NCBI GenBank assembly: GCA_902489135.1
Contig: CABTYW010000025.1
Location: forward strand, 1 to 25,841
Source of the DNA: an uncultured Synergistaceae bacterium
GTDB taxonomy: Bacteria > Synergistota > Synergistia > Synergistales > Dethiosulfovibrionaceae
Reading direction: 5' to 3'
Length of the DNA stretch: 25,841 nt
Every line of letters begins with the position of its first letter. Within the stretch, counting starts at the first letter, position 1. The translations under genes and the position numbers were made by a program. The notes beneath the pieces were generated by a model. The model was not told the origin of the DNA. It saw only the letters and a list, made by a program, of their open reading frames with translations, and ran no database searches. Shown piece after piece: positions 1 to 9,015 of this stretch.

Positions 1-1899
1 CCCGATTTCCCCACGGGCGGCACGATCATGGGACGGGAAGGCATTGTCGATGCCTACCGCACGGGACGCGGCAAGATCATCGTTCGCGGCCGCTGCAAAA
101 CCGAGACCGTCAAGCGGAAAACCGCCGTGGTCATCACCGAAATTCCCTACATGGTCAACAAGACCACGCTCATTGAAGGCATCGCCAAGTGCATTCAGGA
201 TCACACTCTGGACGGCGTGGCCGATCTGCGCGACGAATCGGATCGCCAGGGTCTGCGCATCGTTCTCGACCTGACCCGCGACGCCGATCCCGAGTTGGTA
301 AAACGCCAGCTTTTCAACCGCACGCTGATGCAGACCACCTTCGGCGTCATCAACCTGACGCTGGTGGGACAGCGCCCCGTGGAACTGGGACTGAAAGAGC
401 TGCTGCGGCAATTCCTTGATTACCGCCGCAGCGTCGTGCGCCGGCGCACTCAGTTCCGTCTGAACCGCGCGCAGGCTCAGGAACACATCGTCGAAGGGCT
501 GACCCGCGCCCTTGATATGATCGACGAAGTGATTCGTATCATCCGCGGCGCCAAAAACGCCGACGAAGCCTCGGCGTCGCTGCAACGGGATCTTCAGTTT
601 TCCGACAGACAGGCGCAGGCCATTCTCGACATGCGTCTCCAGCGTCTGACGGGACTTGAACGCGACAAGCTCATGGCCGAAATGGCCCAGCTTCTGGCCG
701 ACATCGCCCGCTATCAGGAAATTCTCGGCGACGACGCTGTGCTTGACGGCGTCATCCGCGACGAGCTCATGGAACTGCGACACAAATTCGGCGACAAGCG
801 GCGCACTGAAATTCAGGCTCACATGGAGCCCACGGCCGACACCTACGAAGATCTGCTCCCCGAGGAGAACATCGTCGTCACCCTCTCGCGCGACGGGTAC
901 CTGCGCCGCACGCTTCTCAAGGACTACAACGTTCAAAACCGCGGAGGCAAGGGACGCCGTGGCGCCAACCTTCAGGAGGAAGACGAAGTGGCCGCCATGG
1001 CCATCACCACCACCCACCGCGACGTGCTGCTCTTTACCAGCATGGGGCGCGTTTTCGCCGTGAAGGGCCATCTGCTTCCCGAGACCAAGACCGGCAAGGG
1101 GCGCAAGGTTGCGCAGTTCGTCTCGCTCAACGAGAAGGAAACGGTGGTGACCATGCTGGGCAGCCTTCCCGACGACTGCACCACCGTGGTGCTGGTCACC
1201 CGAGGCGGTATCGCCAAGCGCATGAACCGCAGCGAGCTTGAGAACCTCACTCGTGCCGGCCGTCAGATCATGTCGCTGGACGAAAACGACGAAATCGCCA
1301 TCATTCGCCTGACCGACGGCGCCAGCGACCTGTTTTTGGTGAGCAGCATGGGCAGCGGCTTACGCATCAACGAAGACGAAATCCGCACCATGGGACGTTC
1401 GGCCCGCGGCGTCATCGCCATGAAGCTGAAAAAAGACGACGTCATCATTTCCTGCGAAGTGATCACCGACGGCAGCAAAATCCTTCTGGTCAGCGAACAC
1501 GGCATCGGCAAGATCACGTCCTACGACGAATTCTCGGTGCATCACCGCGCCACAGGCGGCCAGCGCGCCATGCGCATCAACGAGCGCACCGGCAAACTGG
1601 CCGTGGCCAATACCGTCTTCAAGGGCGACGAAGTGGCTCTCATGACGGCGGGAGGCAACATCATCCGCCTCGCGGTGGACTCCATTCCGCAGCTGAGCCG
1701 CACCGCCGCCGGCGCTTACCTCATTCGTCCCGAAGAAGGCGACACGGTGGCCAACGTCTCGCTCATTCACAAGGAAGATCTGGTCCAGCCGCCGCTTCGC
1801 GCCGAAGCGAAAAAAGCCGATCTTCCGGCGTCGGACATGCTGCCCTTTGACGCTTCCGACGACGACAAAAAACAAGAGCCCGACGACGGGGAGGAATAA
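1..1899 (+). CDS. gyrA: DNA gyrase subunit A, 3' part (5' end outside window)
   Basis: This is the A subunit of DNA gyrase, the type II topoisomerase that introduces negative supercoils. The frame is open from base 1 and reads PDFPTGG then GREGI..AYRTGRG, a conserved GyrA segment, so roughly the first 225 residues, including the catalytic tyrosine, lie upstream of the window. The coiled-coil and tower region follows. The C-terminal beta-pinwheel domain contains a GyrA box (QNRGGKG, bases 934-954), which separates GyrA from ParC. The protein ends in an acidic tail rich in D and E. psd begins three bases after the stop, so co-transcription is likely. The ATG at base 28 is internal and is not the start. 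Confidence 0.97.
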   Translation, partial: PDFPTGGTIMGREGIVDAYRTGRGKIIVRGRCKTETVKRKTAVVITEIPYMVNKTTLIEGIAKCIQDHTLDGVADLRDESDRQGLRIVLDLTRDADPELVKRQLFNRTLMQTTFGVINLTLVGQRPVELGLKELLRQFLDYRRSVVRRRTQFRLNRAQAQEHIVEGLTRALDMIDEVIRIIRGAKNADEASASLQRDLQFSDRQAQAILDMRLQRLTGLERDKLMAEMAQLLADIARYQEILGDDAVLDGVIRDELMELRHKFGDKRRTEIQAHMEPTADTYEDLLPEENIVVTLSRDGYLRRTLLKDYNVQNRGGKGRRGANLQEEDEVAAMAITTTHRDVLLFTSMGRVFAVKGHLLPETKTGKGRKVAQFVSLNEKETVVTMLGSLPDDCTTVVLVTRGGIAKRMNRSELENLTRAGRQIMSLDENDEIAIIRLTDGASDLFLVSSMGSGLRINEDEIRTMGRSARGVIAMKLKKDDVIISCEVITDGSKILLVSEHGIGKITSYDEFSVHHRATGGQRAMRINERTGKLAVANTVFKGDEVALMTAGGNIIRLAVDSIPQLSRTAAGAYLIRPEEGDTVANVSLIHKEDLVQPPLRAEAKKADLPASDMLPFDASDDDKKQEPDDGEE

Positions 1900-1902
1900 T
1901 CC

Positions 1903-2508
1903 ATGAAGTTCGCCCCCGACGGATATCTTTTCATGGCCTGCGCCGCGGCGCTCACCGTCCTTTTGGGCCTGTTCAGCCCATGGACGCCGGTCGTCTCGCT
2001 GCCCATTCTTCTTCTGGTCGTCTGGTTCTTCCGCGATCCCGAGCGCACGCCCGAAGGCGAGGGCTTCGTCAGTCCCGCCGACGGCAAGGTGGTCGAGATT
2101 TTCGAGACGGAACACCCCTATACGGGCAAAGCGCTGAAGGTGGGCATTTTCATGAACGTCTTCAGCGTACACGTGAACCGCATGCCCACGTCGGGCGTCA
2201 TTGAATATCTCGAGTACGTCCCCGGCAAAAAATGGTTCGCCGACGCCGACAAAGCCTCGGAGGACAACGAACGCATGTACATCGGCTACGCCTCCGGCAG
2301 GGAGCGCGTGCTGCTGACGCAGATCGCCGGGCTGGTGGCGCGGCGCATTGTCTGCCGCCTCAAGAAGGGCGACGTCCTCCGGCGGGGAGAGCGCTTCGGC
2401 ATGATCAAATTCGGCAGCAAAGTGGATGTGTATTTGCCCCTGTCGGCGACATGTCTCGTCAAAACGGGGCAAAACGTCAAAGCGGGGCAAACCGTCATCG
2501 CCCGTTGA
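1903..2508 (+). CDS. psd: Phosphatidylserine decarboxylase, short (archaeal-type) proenzyme
   Basis: Converts phosphatidylserine to phosphatidylethanolamine at the inner membrane. The 201-residue length fits the short Psd class, not the roughly 300-residue E. coli type. A hydrophobic N-terminus (about residues 8-42) anchors the protein. FRDPER (43-48), SPADGKV (57-63) and the VHVNR motif (His90) are family hallmarks. The KFGSKVD segment supplies the Gly171-Ser172 bond expected to self-cleave and form the pyruvoyl cofactor. A GGGGAGG ribosome site lies eight bases before the ATG, inside the end of gyrA. pssA, which makes its substrate, is next downstream, so the two form a phosphatidylethanolamine synthesis unit. 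Confidence 0.95.
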   Translation: MKFAPDGYLFMACAAALTVLLGLFSPWTPVVSLPILLLVVWFFRDPERTPEGEGFVSPADGKVVEIFETEHPYTGKALKVGIFMNVFSVHVNRMPTSGVIEYLEYVPGKKWFADADKASEDNERMYIGYASGRERVLLTQIAGLVARRIVCRLKKGDVLRRGERFGMIKFGSKVDVYLPLSATCLVKTGQNVKAGQTVIAR

Positions 2509-2558
2509 AGAACCATTGCGAGTTTTCGCGTCCCATGTAAAAGGAGATGGGCATTTTC

Positions 2559-3326
2559 ATGAAAAAAATAAAACTCCGTCTGAAGTACCGAAAGCGCTTT
2601 AAAGACATTCCCATCCGCAGCAACATTCCCAACATGATCACCAGCGGCAATCTGCTTTGCGGCTTTTTGTCCATGATCCTCACGGTGCGCGGGCACTACG
2701 TTCCGGCGGCATGGATGATTCCCTGCGCCGTGTTCTTCGACTTCATGGACGGCAAAGTGGCGCGCGCTCTGGGCGTCAGCAGCGATTTCGGAGTGGAGTT
2801 CGACAGTCTCGGCGACGTGGTGTCCTTCGGCGTCGCTCCGGCGCTGCTGCTCTACTCCGCGGTGCTCCACAGCCTTCCCGGCGTCACGGGAACGGCGGCG
2901 GCGGCTTTCTTCGCTCTGTGCGGCGCCCTGCGTCTGGCGCGGTTTAACGTCGTCCACGTTCCCGGCCCCTTCCAGGGACTTCCCATTCCCGCCGGCGGCC
3001 TGTTCCTGATTTCCTTCGTCATCGGCGACACCGTTTCCAAAATCCCCGCCTGGCTCCTGGGCGGGCTGGCTGCGGCCGTGGGCTTTTTGATGATTTCGTC
3101 CATTCCCTACGGCAACCTCAAGGCCATTAAGCGCGGCGGCATGAACAAAGTCAAGCGCAACGGCCTCGCATTGTTCGTTCTTCTTGTCTTTATTCTGGCA
3201 CGCGGCAAGGCCTTTCTCGTTCTCTGTTCCATCTACCTGCTCAGCGGCATCGCCCGTTTTGACTGGGGAAAATGGCTCGCTCTTCCAGAAACTCAGCAAG
3301 ATCCCCGCAGCGAAAATCCGTCATAG
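2559..3326 (+). CDS. pssA: CDP-diacylglycerol--serine O-phosphatidyltransferase
   Basis: Makes phosphatidylserine from CDP-diacylglycerol and serine; this feeds the psd product just upstream. The CDP-alcohol phosphatidyltransferase signature D-x2-D-G-x2-A-R-x8-G-x3-D-x3-D is complete (D61, D64, G65, A68, R69, G78, D82, D86). Several hydrophobic helices follow, as in an integral membrane enzyme of about 255 residues. An ATG at 2547 is in frame, but it abuts the AAGGAG site at 2541-2546; the ATG at 2559 sits 12 bases downstream and starts with a typical basic MKKIKLRLK, so I chose 2559. Confidence 0.94.
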   Translation: MKKIKLRLKYRKRFKDIPIRSNIPNMITSGNLLCGFLSMILTVRGHYVPAAWMIPCAVFFDFMDGKVARALGVSSDFGVEFDSLGDVVSFGVAPALLLYSAVLHSLPGVTGTAAAAFFALCGALRLARFNVVHVPGPFQGLPIPAGGLFLISFVIGDTVSKIPAWLLGGLAAAVGFLMISSIPYGNLKAIKRGGMNKVKRNGLALFVLLVFILARGKAFLVLCSIYLLSGIARFDWGKWLALPETQQDPRSENPS

Positions 3327-3378
3327 AGCCGCCGCTTTTTCTTAAAGCGCGTAATTTCGCCAGAGGAGAATTTAAACC

Positions 3379-4161
3379 ATGAGGTGGAGAAAAAACTTTA
3401 TCGACGGCACCTTCGGCGACGGGACAACCCTTCTGACCACGGGCGTCATTGACCGCCCCCGCGGCGTGGTGCTTCTCTTTCACGGCGTCCACAGTTGTGC
3501 GTCGTCGGAGGTGGGCAACAAATATGCCCGCATCGGGCTGGCCCTGGCGGAGCGCGGCTTTATGCCCGTTCTCGCCGAGACCAGCCGTAAAGTGCGTTGC
3601 CGCCGCAATTACGACGGCGAGCCTTTGCGCTGGATCGCCGACGCCTTTCGGGGAAAAACTTACGCTCAGGAACTGCAGGACTGCTGCAACGCCTACCGCT
3701 CCGTCCGGTCGCTCTATGCCCATCTGCCGCTGACGCTCTGGGGATTTTCCCTCGGCGGATTGAGTGCGCTGCTCATCGCCGGCGGCGCCGTGAGTTCCGC
3801 CGTCCCCCGGGACATCGAGGGGCTCATTCTCTGCGGCTCCGGCGACAAAGTCTATGCTGAAAACGAACCGATCTTTCAGCTCCCCATTCTCGACACTCTC
3901 AAGCATTCCGACGAACTTCTGAAAGCCGCGGCGGCTTTGAAAGTGCGCTGGGCCCGCGTCTTCCGCGGCAGCGAGGATGCCACGTTCCCGCCGGACGCCT
4001 GCCGACGCCTTTACGACGCTCTGGCCGTGGACGACAAAGATTATTTCGAGGTGGAAGGCAGCGACCATTCCTTCCGACTGTATCACGGGGCGCCTTCGGA
4101 CAGGCCTCTGACGGAGGTTTACCGCCGCGTACCGCAGCTTTTTTCACTTCACGGAGCATGA
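3379..4161 (+). CDS. Alpha/beta hydrolase, substrate unknown
   Basis: A 260-residue cytoplasmic alpha/beta hydrolase without a signal peptide. LLFHGVHS (about 32-39) forms the usual oxyanion-hole strand, GFSLGG (122-127) is the nucleophile elbow with Ser124, and Asp200 (GSEDATFPP) and His230 (GSDHSF) complete a plausible catalytic triad. It resembles the serine aminopeptidase S33 / lysophospholipase-like group. The gene lies 52 bases after pssA behind an AGAGGAG site, so it may be the last gene of a phospholipid operon; a lipid-related substrate would fit but is inference only. It is closed by the bidirectional terminator at 4246-4300. Confidence 0.85.
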   Translation: MRWRKNFIDGTFGDGTTLLTTGVIDRPRGVVLLFHGVHSCASSEVGNKYARIGLALAERGFMPVLAETSRKVRCRRNYDGEPLRWIADAFRGKTYAQELQDCCNAYRSVRSLYAHLPLTLWGFSLGGLSALLIAGGAVSSAVPRDIEGLILCGSGDKVYAENEPIFQLPILDTLKHSDELLKAAAALKVRWARVFRGSEDATFPPDACRRLYDALAVDDKDYFEVEGSDHSFRLYHGAPSDRPLTEVYRRVPQLFSLHGA

Positions 4162-4245
4162 ACCCCGCCGGAGCCGCAAAAGGCCGCAGAAAGACCGTGA
4201 CTCGTAAGCTTCGGCGCAGAGCGCGCGAAAACTCCGAAAAACAGC

Positions 4246-4300
4246 AAAAATCGGGATGAGATGAGCCGCCGTCAGGCGGCCCGCCTCATCCCGATTTTTT
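4246..4300. terminator. Strong bidirectional intrinsic terminator
   Basis: A perfect 15-base-pair stem is formed by 4246-4260 and 4285-4299. It has A residues on one side and T residues on the other, so it can stop transcription from both directions. The loop holds a second small hairpin (GCCGCC/GGCGGC, 4265-4280). It lies between the convergent hydrolase and ABC ATPase genes. Confidence 0.93.
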
Positions 4301-4364
4301 GCGCTCACCGGCATGGTTCTTCTTTCAATTCAACAGGAATGTCCCCGTGAGGCGCTTCATTTTT

Positions 4365-5471
4365 TCAGCGCTCCAGATCCTCAAGCGGCAGGACTTTCGC
4401 CGCCTCCTCGGAGATGGTCACGGCACATCGCTCTCCCTCGGCGTAGATTTTGTGCGCGTGGGGATCGTCGATCTGAACGAGAATATCGGCGCCCTCGTCG
4501 TCCTTCAAATAGGTCTCCATGCTGTGGCCGAGGTAGACATTGGTGTTTACCACGGCATCGAGCAGTCCCGTTCCCGCTTCAGCCACGCCCATGGATTCGG
4601 GGCGACACATGACGGAACAGCGGTCGCCGGGTTTCAGTTCCCCGGACCAGCGCGAGAACAGGCGCGTCCGCCCTCCCAGCTCCACGGCGCAGCGGTTGCC
4701 GTCAATGGCGCGCACGCAGCCGTGAAAGAACGTAACTTTGCCGCAGAACTCCGCCACGAAGGCCGATAGGGGATCAAGATAGATCTCATAGGGCGTTCCT
4801 ATTTGCATGATCTGCCCCTTTCTCATGACGATGATCCGGTCGGACAGGCTCATGGCTTCCACGCGGTCATGGGTCACATAAATGGCGGTGATGCCCAGAC
4901 TGCGCTGAATTCGACGGATTTCGACGCGCATCTGTTCGCGCAGCAGCGCATCGAGATTGGACAGCGGCTCGTCAAGGAGCAGAACCCCGGGATTGACGAT
5001 AAGAGACCGCGCCAAAGCCACGCGCTGCTGCTGCCCCCCTGACAGCCGGGAGGGGGGACGCAGCGCCAGGTCTTCCAGCCCCACAAGGGTAAGATACCGA
5101 TGAACGCGCTCTTTGATCTGATCGTCGGGCACTTTGCGCAGCCGCAGTCCGTAGGCCACGTTATCAAAGACGTTCATGTGAGGGAAAAGACCGTAGCTCT
5201 GAAACACCATGGCCGTGTCGCGCTGATTGGGCGGCAGCGACGTCACGTCGGTATTGCCGATGAGGATGCGCCCCGTGGTGGGCAGTTCAAATCCGCCGAT
5301 CATGCGCAGCATGGTGGTTTTGCCGCAGCCCGACGGCCCCAGCAGCGTCACCAGTTCTCCCGGCTCAATGGTGAAATCGCACGGAACGACAGCGGTGACG
5401 TCGCGCCCCGTCTGAGCGTCATGAAAAACTTTTGAGACTCCTTCCAGAGTCACCGACATACTTCGTCTCAT
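4365..5471 (-). CDS. ABC transporter ATP-binding protein, FbpC/PotA type
   Basis: The ATPase of an iron(III)-type (or related polyamine/phosphonate-type) importer. Walker A GPSGCGKT (45-52), Q-loop Q91 in VFQSYGLFPHM, signature LSGGQ (143-147), Walker B LLLLDEP (164-170) and the H-loop His201 (YVTHDRVEA) are all intact. The roughly 130 residues after the nucleotide-binding domain form a C-terminal regulatory TOBE-like domain, which explains the 368-residue length. GGAGG six bases before the ATG supports this start. It is the last gene of the binding protein, permease, ATPase cluster, separated by 31 bases from the permease. Confidence 0.93.
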   Translation of the reverse strand: MRRSMSVTLEGVSKVFHDAQTGRDVTAVVPCDFTIEPGELVTLLGPSGCGKTTMLRMIGGFELPTTGRILIGNTDVTSLPPNQRDTAMVFQSYGLFPHMNVFDNVAYGLRLRKVPDDQIKERVHRYLTLVGLEDLALRPPSRLSGGQQQRVALARSLIVNPGVLLLDEPLSNLDALLREQMRVEIRRIQRSLGITAIYVTHDRVEAMSLSDRIIVMRKGQIMQIGTPYEIYLDPLSAFVAEFCGKVTFFHGCVRAIDGNRCAVELGGRTRLFSRWSGELKPGDRCSVMCRPESMGVAEAGTGLLDAVVNTNVYLGHSMETYLKDDEGADILVQIDDPHAHKIYAEGERCAVTISEEAAKVLPLEDLER

Positions 5472-5502
5472 GAAAATCCTCCGTTTACAGGACCAAAAGA
5501 AC

Positions 5503-7680
5503 CTACGCCAGTCTCTTTTGCAGATTCTCGTTTTTGCGCACGATGAGGCGCATCACGCCGAAAGCCGCCAGGACGATGATGATCAGCACCGTGGAGAGCA
5601 CGCTGGCGTAGCCGAAGCGCAGGTTTTCGGAGAAATTTAGAATCAGCACCGTCAGGTGGTTCCATCGGGCGGAGATCAGAAAGATAATGGCGCTGACCGC
5701 CGTCATGGCGCGCACAAAGGTGTAGGACAAACTGGACAGAAAGGCGGGACGCAGCAGGGGCAAAACGATGGTTTTGAACACCACGGCGCTGTTGGCTCCC
5801 AAATCCCGCGCCGCCTCTTCAATGGAGGGATCAATCTGGCGCAGCGAAGCCACACCGCCTTCAATGCCCACAGGCAGCTCGCGAACCACGTAATTGATGA
5901 CGATAACGGCTCCCGTGCCCACCAGCAGCAGCGGCGGCTTGTTGAAGGCGAGAATGTAGCTGATGCCGATCAGCGTTCCCGGCAGCGCAAATGGCGTCAT
6001 CAAAAGAGCTTCCAGCAGGCGTTTGCCGTAAAATTTTCGGCGCACCAGGATCACCGCCGCCAGCATGGCCAAAAGGCCGGCGGCGGGCGTCGCGCAGGAA
6101 GCCAGCGTCAGCGTGTCCACAAAGGCGTCTTTGCCGCGGGACAGCGCCTCGGCAATGTTCTCCAGCGAGAAGGTGTAATCAATGCCCCAGTTCTTGACGA
6201 AACAGCCGGCCACAATGGTGCCGTAGAGAGCGATGAGAAAAAGTGAAATGGCCCACGCGCCCGTAACCAACGCGCGTTTGCATCCCGGTGAAGTAATTTC
6301 GCGCAGCCGTCCCGAGGGTTTGCCCGTCACCGTCACGTAGGATTTGCGCGCCACCCAAAAGCGCTGCACCAGAAAGGCCGTCAGCGTCGGCAACAACAAC
6401 AGCAGCGACAGCGCTGCGCCCTCGCCGAGACGGTTCATGCCCGTCACTTCGAGATAGGCTTCCACCGACAGCACTTTAAGACTGCCCGCGAGGATCATGG
6501 GATTGGCGAAGTCCGCCAGAGAATTGGTGAACACCAGCAGCCACGAGCTGAGGATGCCCGGCGCCGCCAGCGGCAGAGTAACCGTGCGGAAGGTGGTCCA
6601 GCGCGTGGCGCTGAGATCCAGCGCGGCATCTTCAAGGGTGGAATCGATGGCCTCCAGCACGCCCGACAGCGTCAGAAAGGCGATGGGGAACATGCCCATG
6701 GTCTGCACCACCGTCAGTCCTCCGAGACCGTAAATACTCATTTTCGTCCAGCCCAACGCCTTGGAAATCAGTCCGTTGTTGCCGAAAAGCAAAATGAGAG
6801 AGAGCGTCAGCGAAAAGGGCGGCGAAATGACCGGCAGCGTCGCCATGGCTCCCAAAAACTTTCGTCCGCGCACGTGAACGCGCGTCAGCACAAAGGCAAA
6901 AAGGAAGCCGATGAGCGTTGATAAAGTGGCGGTGCAGACCCCCAGCTTCAAAGATCCGAAAAGCGCCTCCAGAGAGCTTTTGTTGCAAAGTACGCCGCGC
7001 CACACGCGCAGGTCGAACCTTCCGTCGGGCATAAAGGTCAGGCGCACCGCCGAACAGAGCGGATAAATGATAAAGACCAGAGCGATGAGCACCAGCGCCA
7101 GCACGGAAAAACTGAGAAAAGCATCACGGCTGAGACGCCCGATGCACAGCAGCGCGGCGAAAAGGCAAAATCCTCCCACGGCAAAGATCATCAGAAGATT
7201 TTCGTACTTCGTTCCGGCCGACACGTTGAAACTGAAAAGCGCCACGCCCATGACATAGCGCTGGGAGTCGTAAACCGGCGCAAACATCACCTCCCGCGGC
7301 GTGCCTCCCAGGTCAAAACGCCCCGCGTCAAAGATCTCCTCGTATTCGGCCGCCTCAAAGCCGCGCTTGAAAAGCGGCGAATTTTTCTGCGCGTCGTAAA
7401 AAGCGGTCAACCTTTCATCGCCGCTCTGCACCTCCCCTTCGCCGAGAGGCACATACAGCAGCTCGAAACCGCTGTTCTGCCGGTGCAGCTGATCAAGCCA
7501 ACGGGCAATGTTCTCCGGCTCTTCCGGCACGCCCGCAAGGGCGCTCTGCACGGCGTTTTTCCGCTGAGAAGCCGTCAGAGAGGCGAAGGAGTCCGCAAGG
7601 CTGCTCCAGACCCACCAAACGCAGCCGCCGAACAGGATCAGCACTGCCGCCAGCAGAGGCAGCTTTTTCTTGAAGCCCAC
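5503..7680 (-). CDS. Fused iron(III)-type ABC permease with extra extracytoplasmic N-terminal domain
   Basis: One polypeptide carries two binding-protein-dependent permease domains, as in FbpB. Each domain has an EAA loop: EDAALDLSATRWTTF in the first half and EEAARDLGANSAVVF in the second. At about 725 residues it is well longer than the usual 500-560. The extra part is at the N-terminus: a transmembrane helix (about 7-29), a roughly 120-residue soluble segment ending PVYDSQRYVMGVALFS, which resembles Cache-type sensor domains, then another helix. I chose the GTG at 7680, eight bases after AAGGAAGG; the in-frame GTG at 7719 lies beside the upstream terminator and is unlikely. Substrate is inferred as ferric iron from family and operator. 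Confidence 0.88.
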   Translation of the reverse strand: MGFKKKLPLLAAVLILFGGCVWWVWSSLADSFASLTASQRKNAVQSALAGVPEEPENIARWLDQLHRQNSGFELLYVPLGEGEVQSGDERLTAFYDAQKNSPLFKRGFEAAEYEEIFDAGRFDLGGTPREVMFAPVYDSQRYVMGVALFSFNVSAGTKYENLLMIFAVGGFCLFAALLCIGRLSRDAFLSFSVLALVLIALVFIIYPLCSAVRLTFMPDGRFDLRVWRGVLCNKSSLEALFGSLKLGVCTATLSTLIGFLFAFVLTRVHVRGRKFLGAMATLPVISPPFSLTLSLILLFGNNGLISKALGWTKMSIYGLGGLTVVQTMGMFPIAFLTLSGVLEAIDSTLEDAALDLSATRWTTFRTVTLPLAAPGILSSWLLVFTNSLADFANPMILAGSLKVLSVEAYLEVTGMNRLGEGAALSLLLLLPTLTAFLVQRFWVARKSYVTVTGKPSGRLREITSPGCKRALVTGAWAISLFLIALYGTIVAGCFVKNWGIDYTFSLENIAEALSRGKDAFVDTLTLASCATPAAGLLAMLAAVILVRRKFYGKRLLEALLMTPFALPGTLIGISYILAFNKPPLLLVGTGAVIVINYVVRELPVGIEGGVASLRQIDPSIEEAARDLGANSAVVFKTIVLPLLRPAFLSSLSYTFVRAMTAVSAIIFLISARWNHLTVLILNFSENLRFGYASVLSTVLIIIVLAAFGVMRLIVRKNENLQKRLA

Positions 7681-7721
7681 AGGGGATCCCTTCCTTCGTA
7701 AAATCACAAAACCGTCCACGC

Positions 7722-7762
7722 GAAAAACGGGACAAAGCGAAGGATCTTCCCGCTTTGTCCCG
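7722..7762 (-). terminator. Intrinsic terminator between binding protein and permease genes
   Basis: A perfect 12-base-pair stem (7728-7739 with 7751-7762) is followed on the minus strand by TTTTT. It sits directly after the binding protein gene and before the permease. Partial readthrough would give excess binding protein over the membrane components, a common arrangement. Confidence 0.85.
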
Positions 7763-7774
7763 TCGTCGGCCTAT

Positions 7775-8773
7775 TTACTTTGCGTCGGGCACTTCGGCAT
7801 TCCAACGCGCCAGCAGACGATCCTTATTGGCGGCGTCCCACACGTCATCCTGTTCGACGAACTTCAGCTCGGAAACTTTTTTGCCGAGCACCGGAATTTC
7901 AACGTCGGCGCCCAGAGGAATGACGTACCAGCCACCGATGATCTTCTGTCCCTTGGGGCCGAGCACCCAGTCGTAGAGCTTTTTGGCCTCGACAGGTTCA
8001 GGTCCGTTCTTCAACAACGACATGGAAGCGGTCTCGTAGCCGGCGCCCTCTTCGGGCACCGCCAGCGTCATGGGAGCGCCGTTGATCACCAGTTTAATGA
8101 GATCGTGCAGATAACCGATGGCGATGGGCACCTCGCCGATGGCGCAGGATTTGCCCGGCGCCGAGCCCGACTTGGTGTACTGGTCAATGGCGGCGTTCAT
8201 CTTCTTGAGGAATTCAAAGCCCTTGTCCTCGTCGTTGCCGTTGATGCGAATGACGTTGGTCACCACGTTGTAGCCCGTGCCCGATGTGGCCGGATTGGCG
8301 ACGCGAACCATCTTGGCGTACTCAGGCTTGAGCAGATCGGCCCACTTGGTCGGCGCAGTGAGGTTCAGCGCCTTGGCGCGCTCGGTGTTGGTGGCAAAAG
8401 CGATGGAACCCAGATAGAGGCCCGACCAGCAATTGTCGGGATCGCGGAAACGGGCCGGCACGTTTTGCGCCGCCACGCGGGAGCGGTAGGGCACCGTCAG
8501 GCCCTTGTTCTTGGCGTTGATGTGCAGCGTGCCCACGCCGCCCACCCAGATGGAGGCCTGGGGATTTTCTTTCTCCGCTTCGATGCGGGCCACGGCTTCG
8601 CCGCTGGCAAGACGTACCCACTCCACCTTGATGCCCGTGTCGGCTTCGAAGGCGTCAAAAATTTCCTTGGCAAAAACTTCCTCAAGGGTTGTGTACGCGC
8701 GCACCTTGTCCGCCGCCAAAGCGGGAACGCACAGCGCCGTCACGCAGAGCAGAGCAGCCAGAAACTTTTTCAT
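7775..8773 (-). CDS. Iron(III)-type ABC transporter periplasmic substrate-binding protein
   Basis: A 332-residue exported binding protein with a signal peptide (about 1-20, MKKFLAALL...ALAA). The mature part starts with KVRAYTTLEEVFAKEIFDAFE and has SGEAVARIEAE and WADLLKPEY, features of the FbpA/AfuA family (extracellular solute-binding protein family 1). It delivers substrate to the permease and ATPase downstream. An AAAGGA site precedes the ATG. A Fur-like operator over the promoter supports iron as substrate. Aminoethylphosphonate or sugar-phosphate binding proteins of the same superfamily are alternatives, because I could not place the metal-binding tyrosines with certainty. Confidence 0.9.
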   Translation of the reverse strand: MKKFLAALLCVTALCVPALAADKVRAYTTLEEVFAKEIFDAFEADTGIKVEWVRLASGEAVARIEAEKENPQASIWVGGVGTLHINAKNKGLTVPYRSRVAAQNVPARFRDPDNCWSGLYLGSIAFATNTERAKALNLTAPTKWADLLKPEYAKMVRVANPATSGTGYNVVTNVIRINGNDEDKGFEFLKKMNAAIDQYTKSGSAPGKSCAIGEVPIAIGYLHDLIKLVINGAPMTLAVPEEGAGYETASMSLLKNGPEPVEAKKLYDWVLGPKGQKIIGGWYVIPLGADVEIPVLGKKVSELKFVEQDDVWDAANKDRLLARWNAEVPDAK

Positions 8774-8865
8774 GAGATCTCGTCCTTTCGTCGTTGAAAA
8801 TCGGATCTTTTGGGAAGGGCTCTGAAAAACTTCGGCACGGGAAACGGTCGTCCCCTCAGATCACC

Positions 8866-8880
8866 TGATTGATATTATCA
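8866..8880 (-). promoter_or_regulatory. Candidate Fur box over the -10 of the iron transporter operon
   Basis: The minus strand reads TGATAATATCAATCA, matching 11 of 14 informative positions of the 7-1-7 Fur consensus (TGATAAT, one base, ATTATCA). Its GATAAT (8874-8879), preceded by TGT, looks like an extended -10. The resulting leader to the ATG at 8773 would be about 95 bases. No strong -35 is visible. Confidence 0.42.
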
Positions 8881-9015
8881 CAAAAAAGATTAAAAAACAG
8901 GACTTTTTGTCGCCGCGTTCCCGTCTTTTCTTAAAAAATAAAACATGACCGGCTTTATTCCGCAGCCGTCAGGTTCGCCCGTTTCCCGCGTGTCTCATTC
9001 CGTCGGCAGAGCGCC

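Noticed and set aside
1360..2490. Long minus-strand frame opposite gyrA and psd
   Set aside because: It lies antisense to two certain genes, its translation is histidine- and alanine-rich without a domain, and it has no ribosome site; an effect of GC-rich codon usage.
7681..7719. Upstream GTG as start of the fused permease
   Set aside because: It abuts the intrinsic terminator at 7722-7762 and has no ribosome site, while the GTG at 7680 has AAGGAAGG at eight bases.
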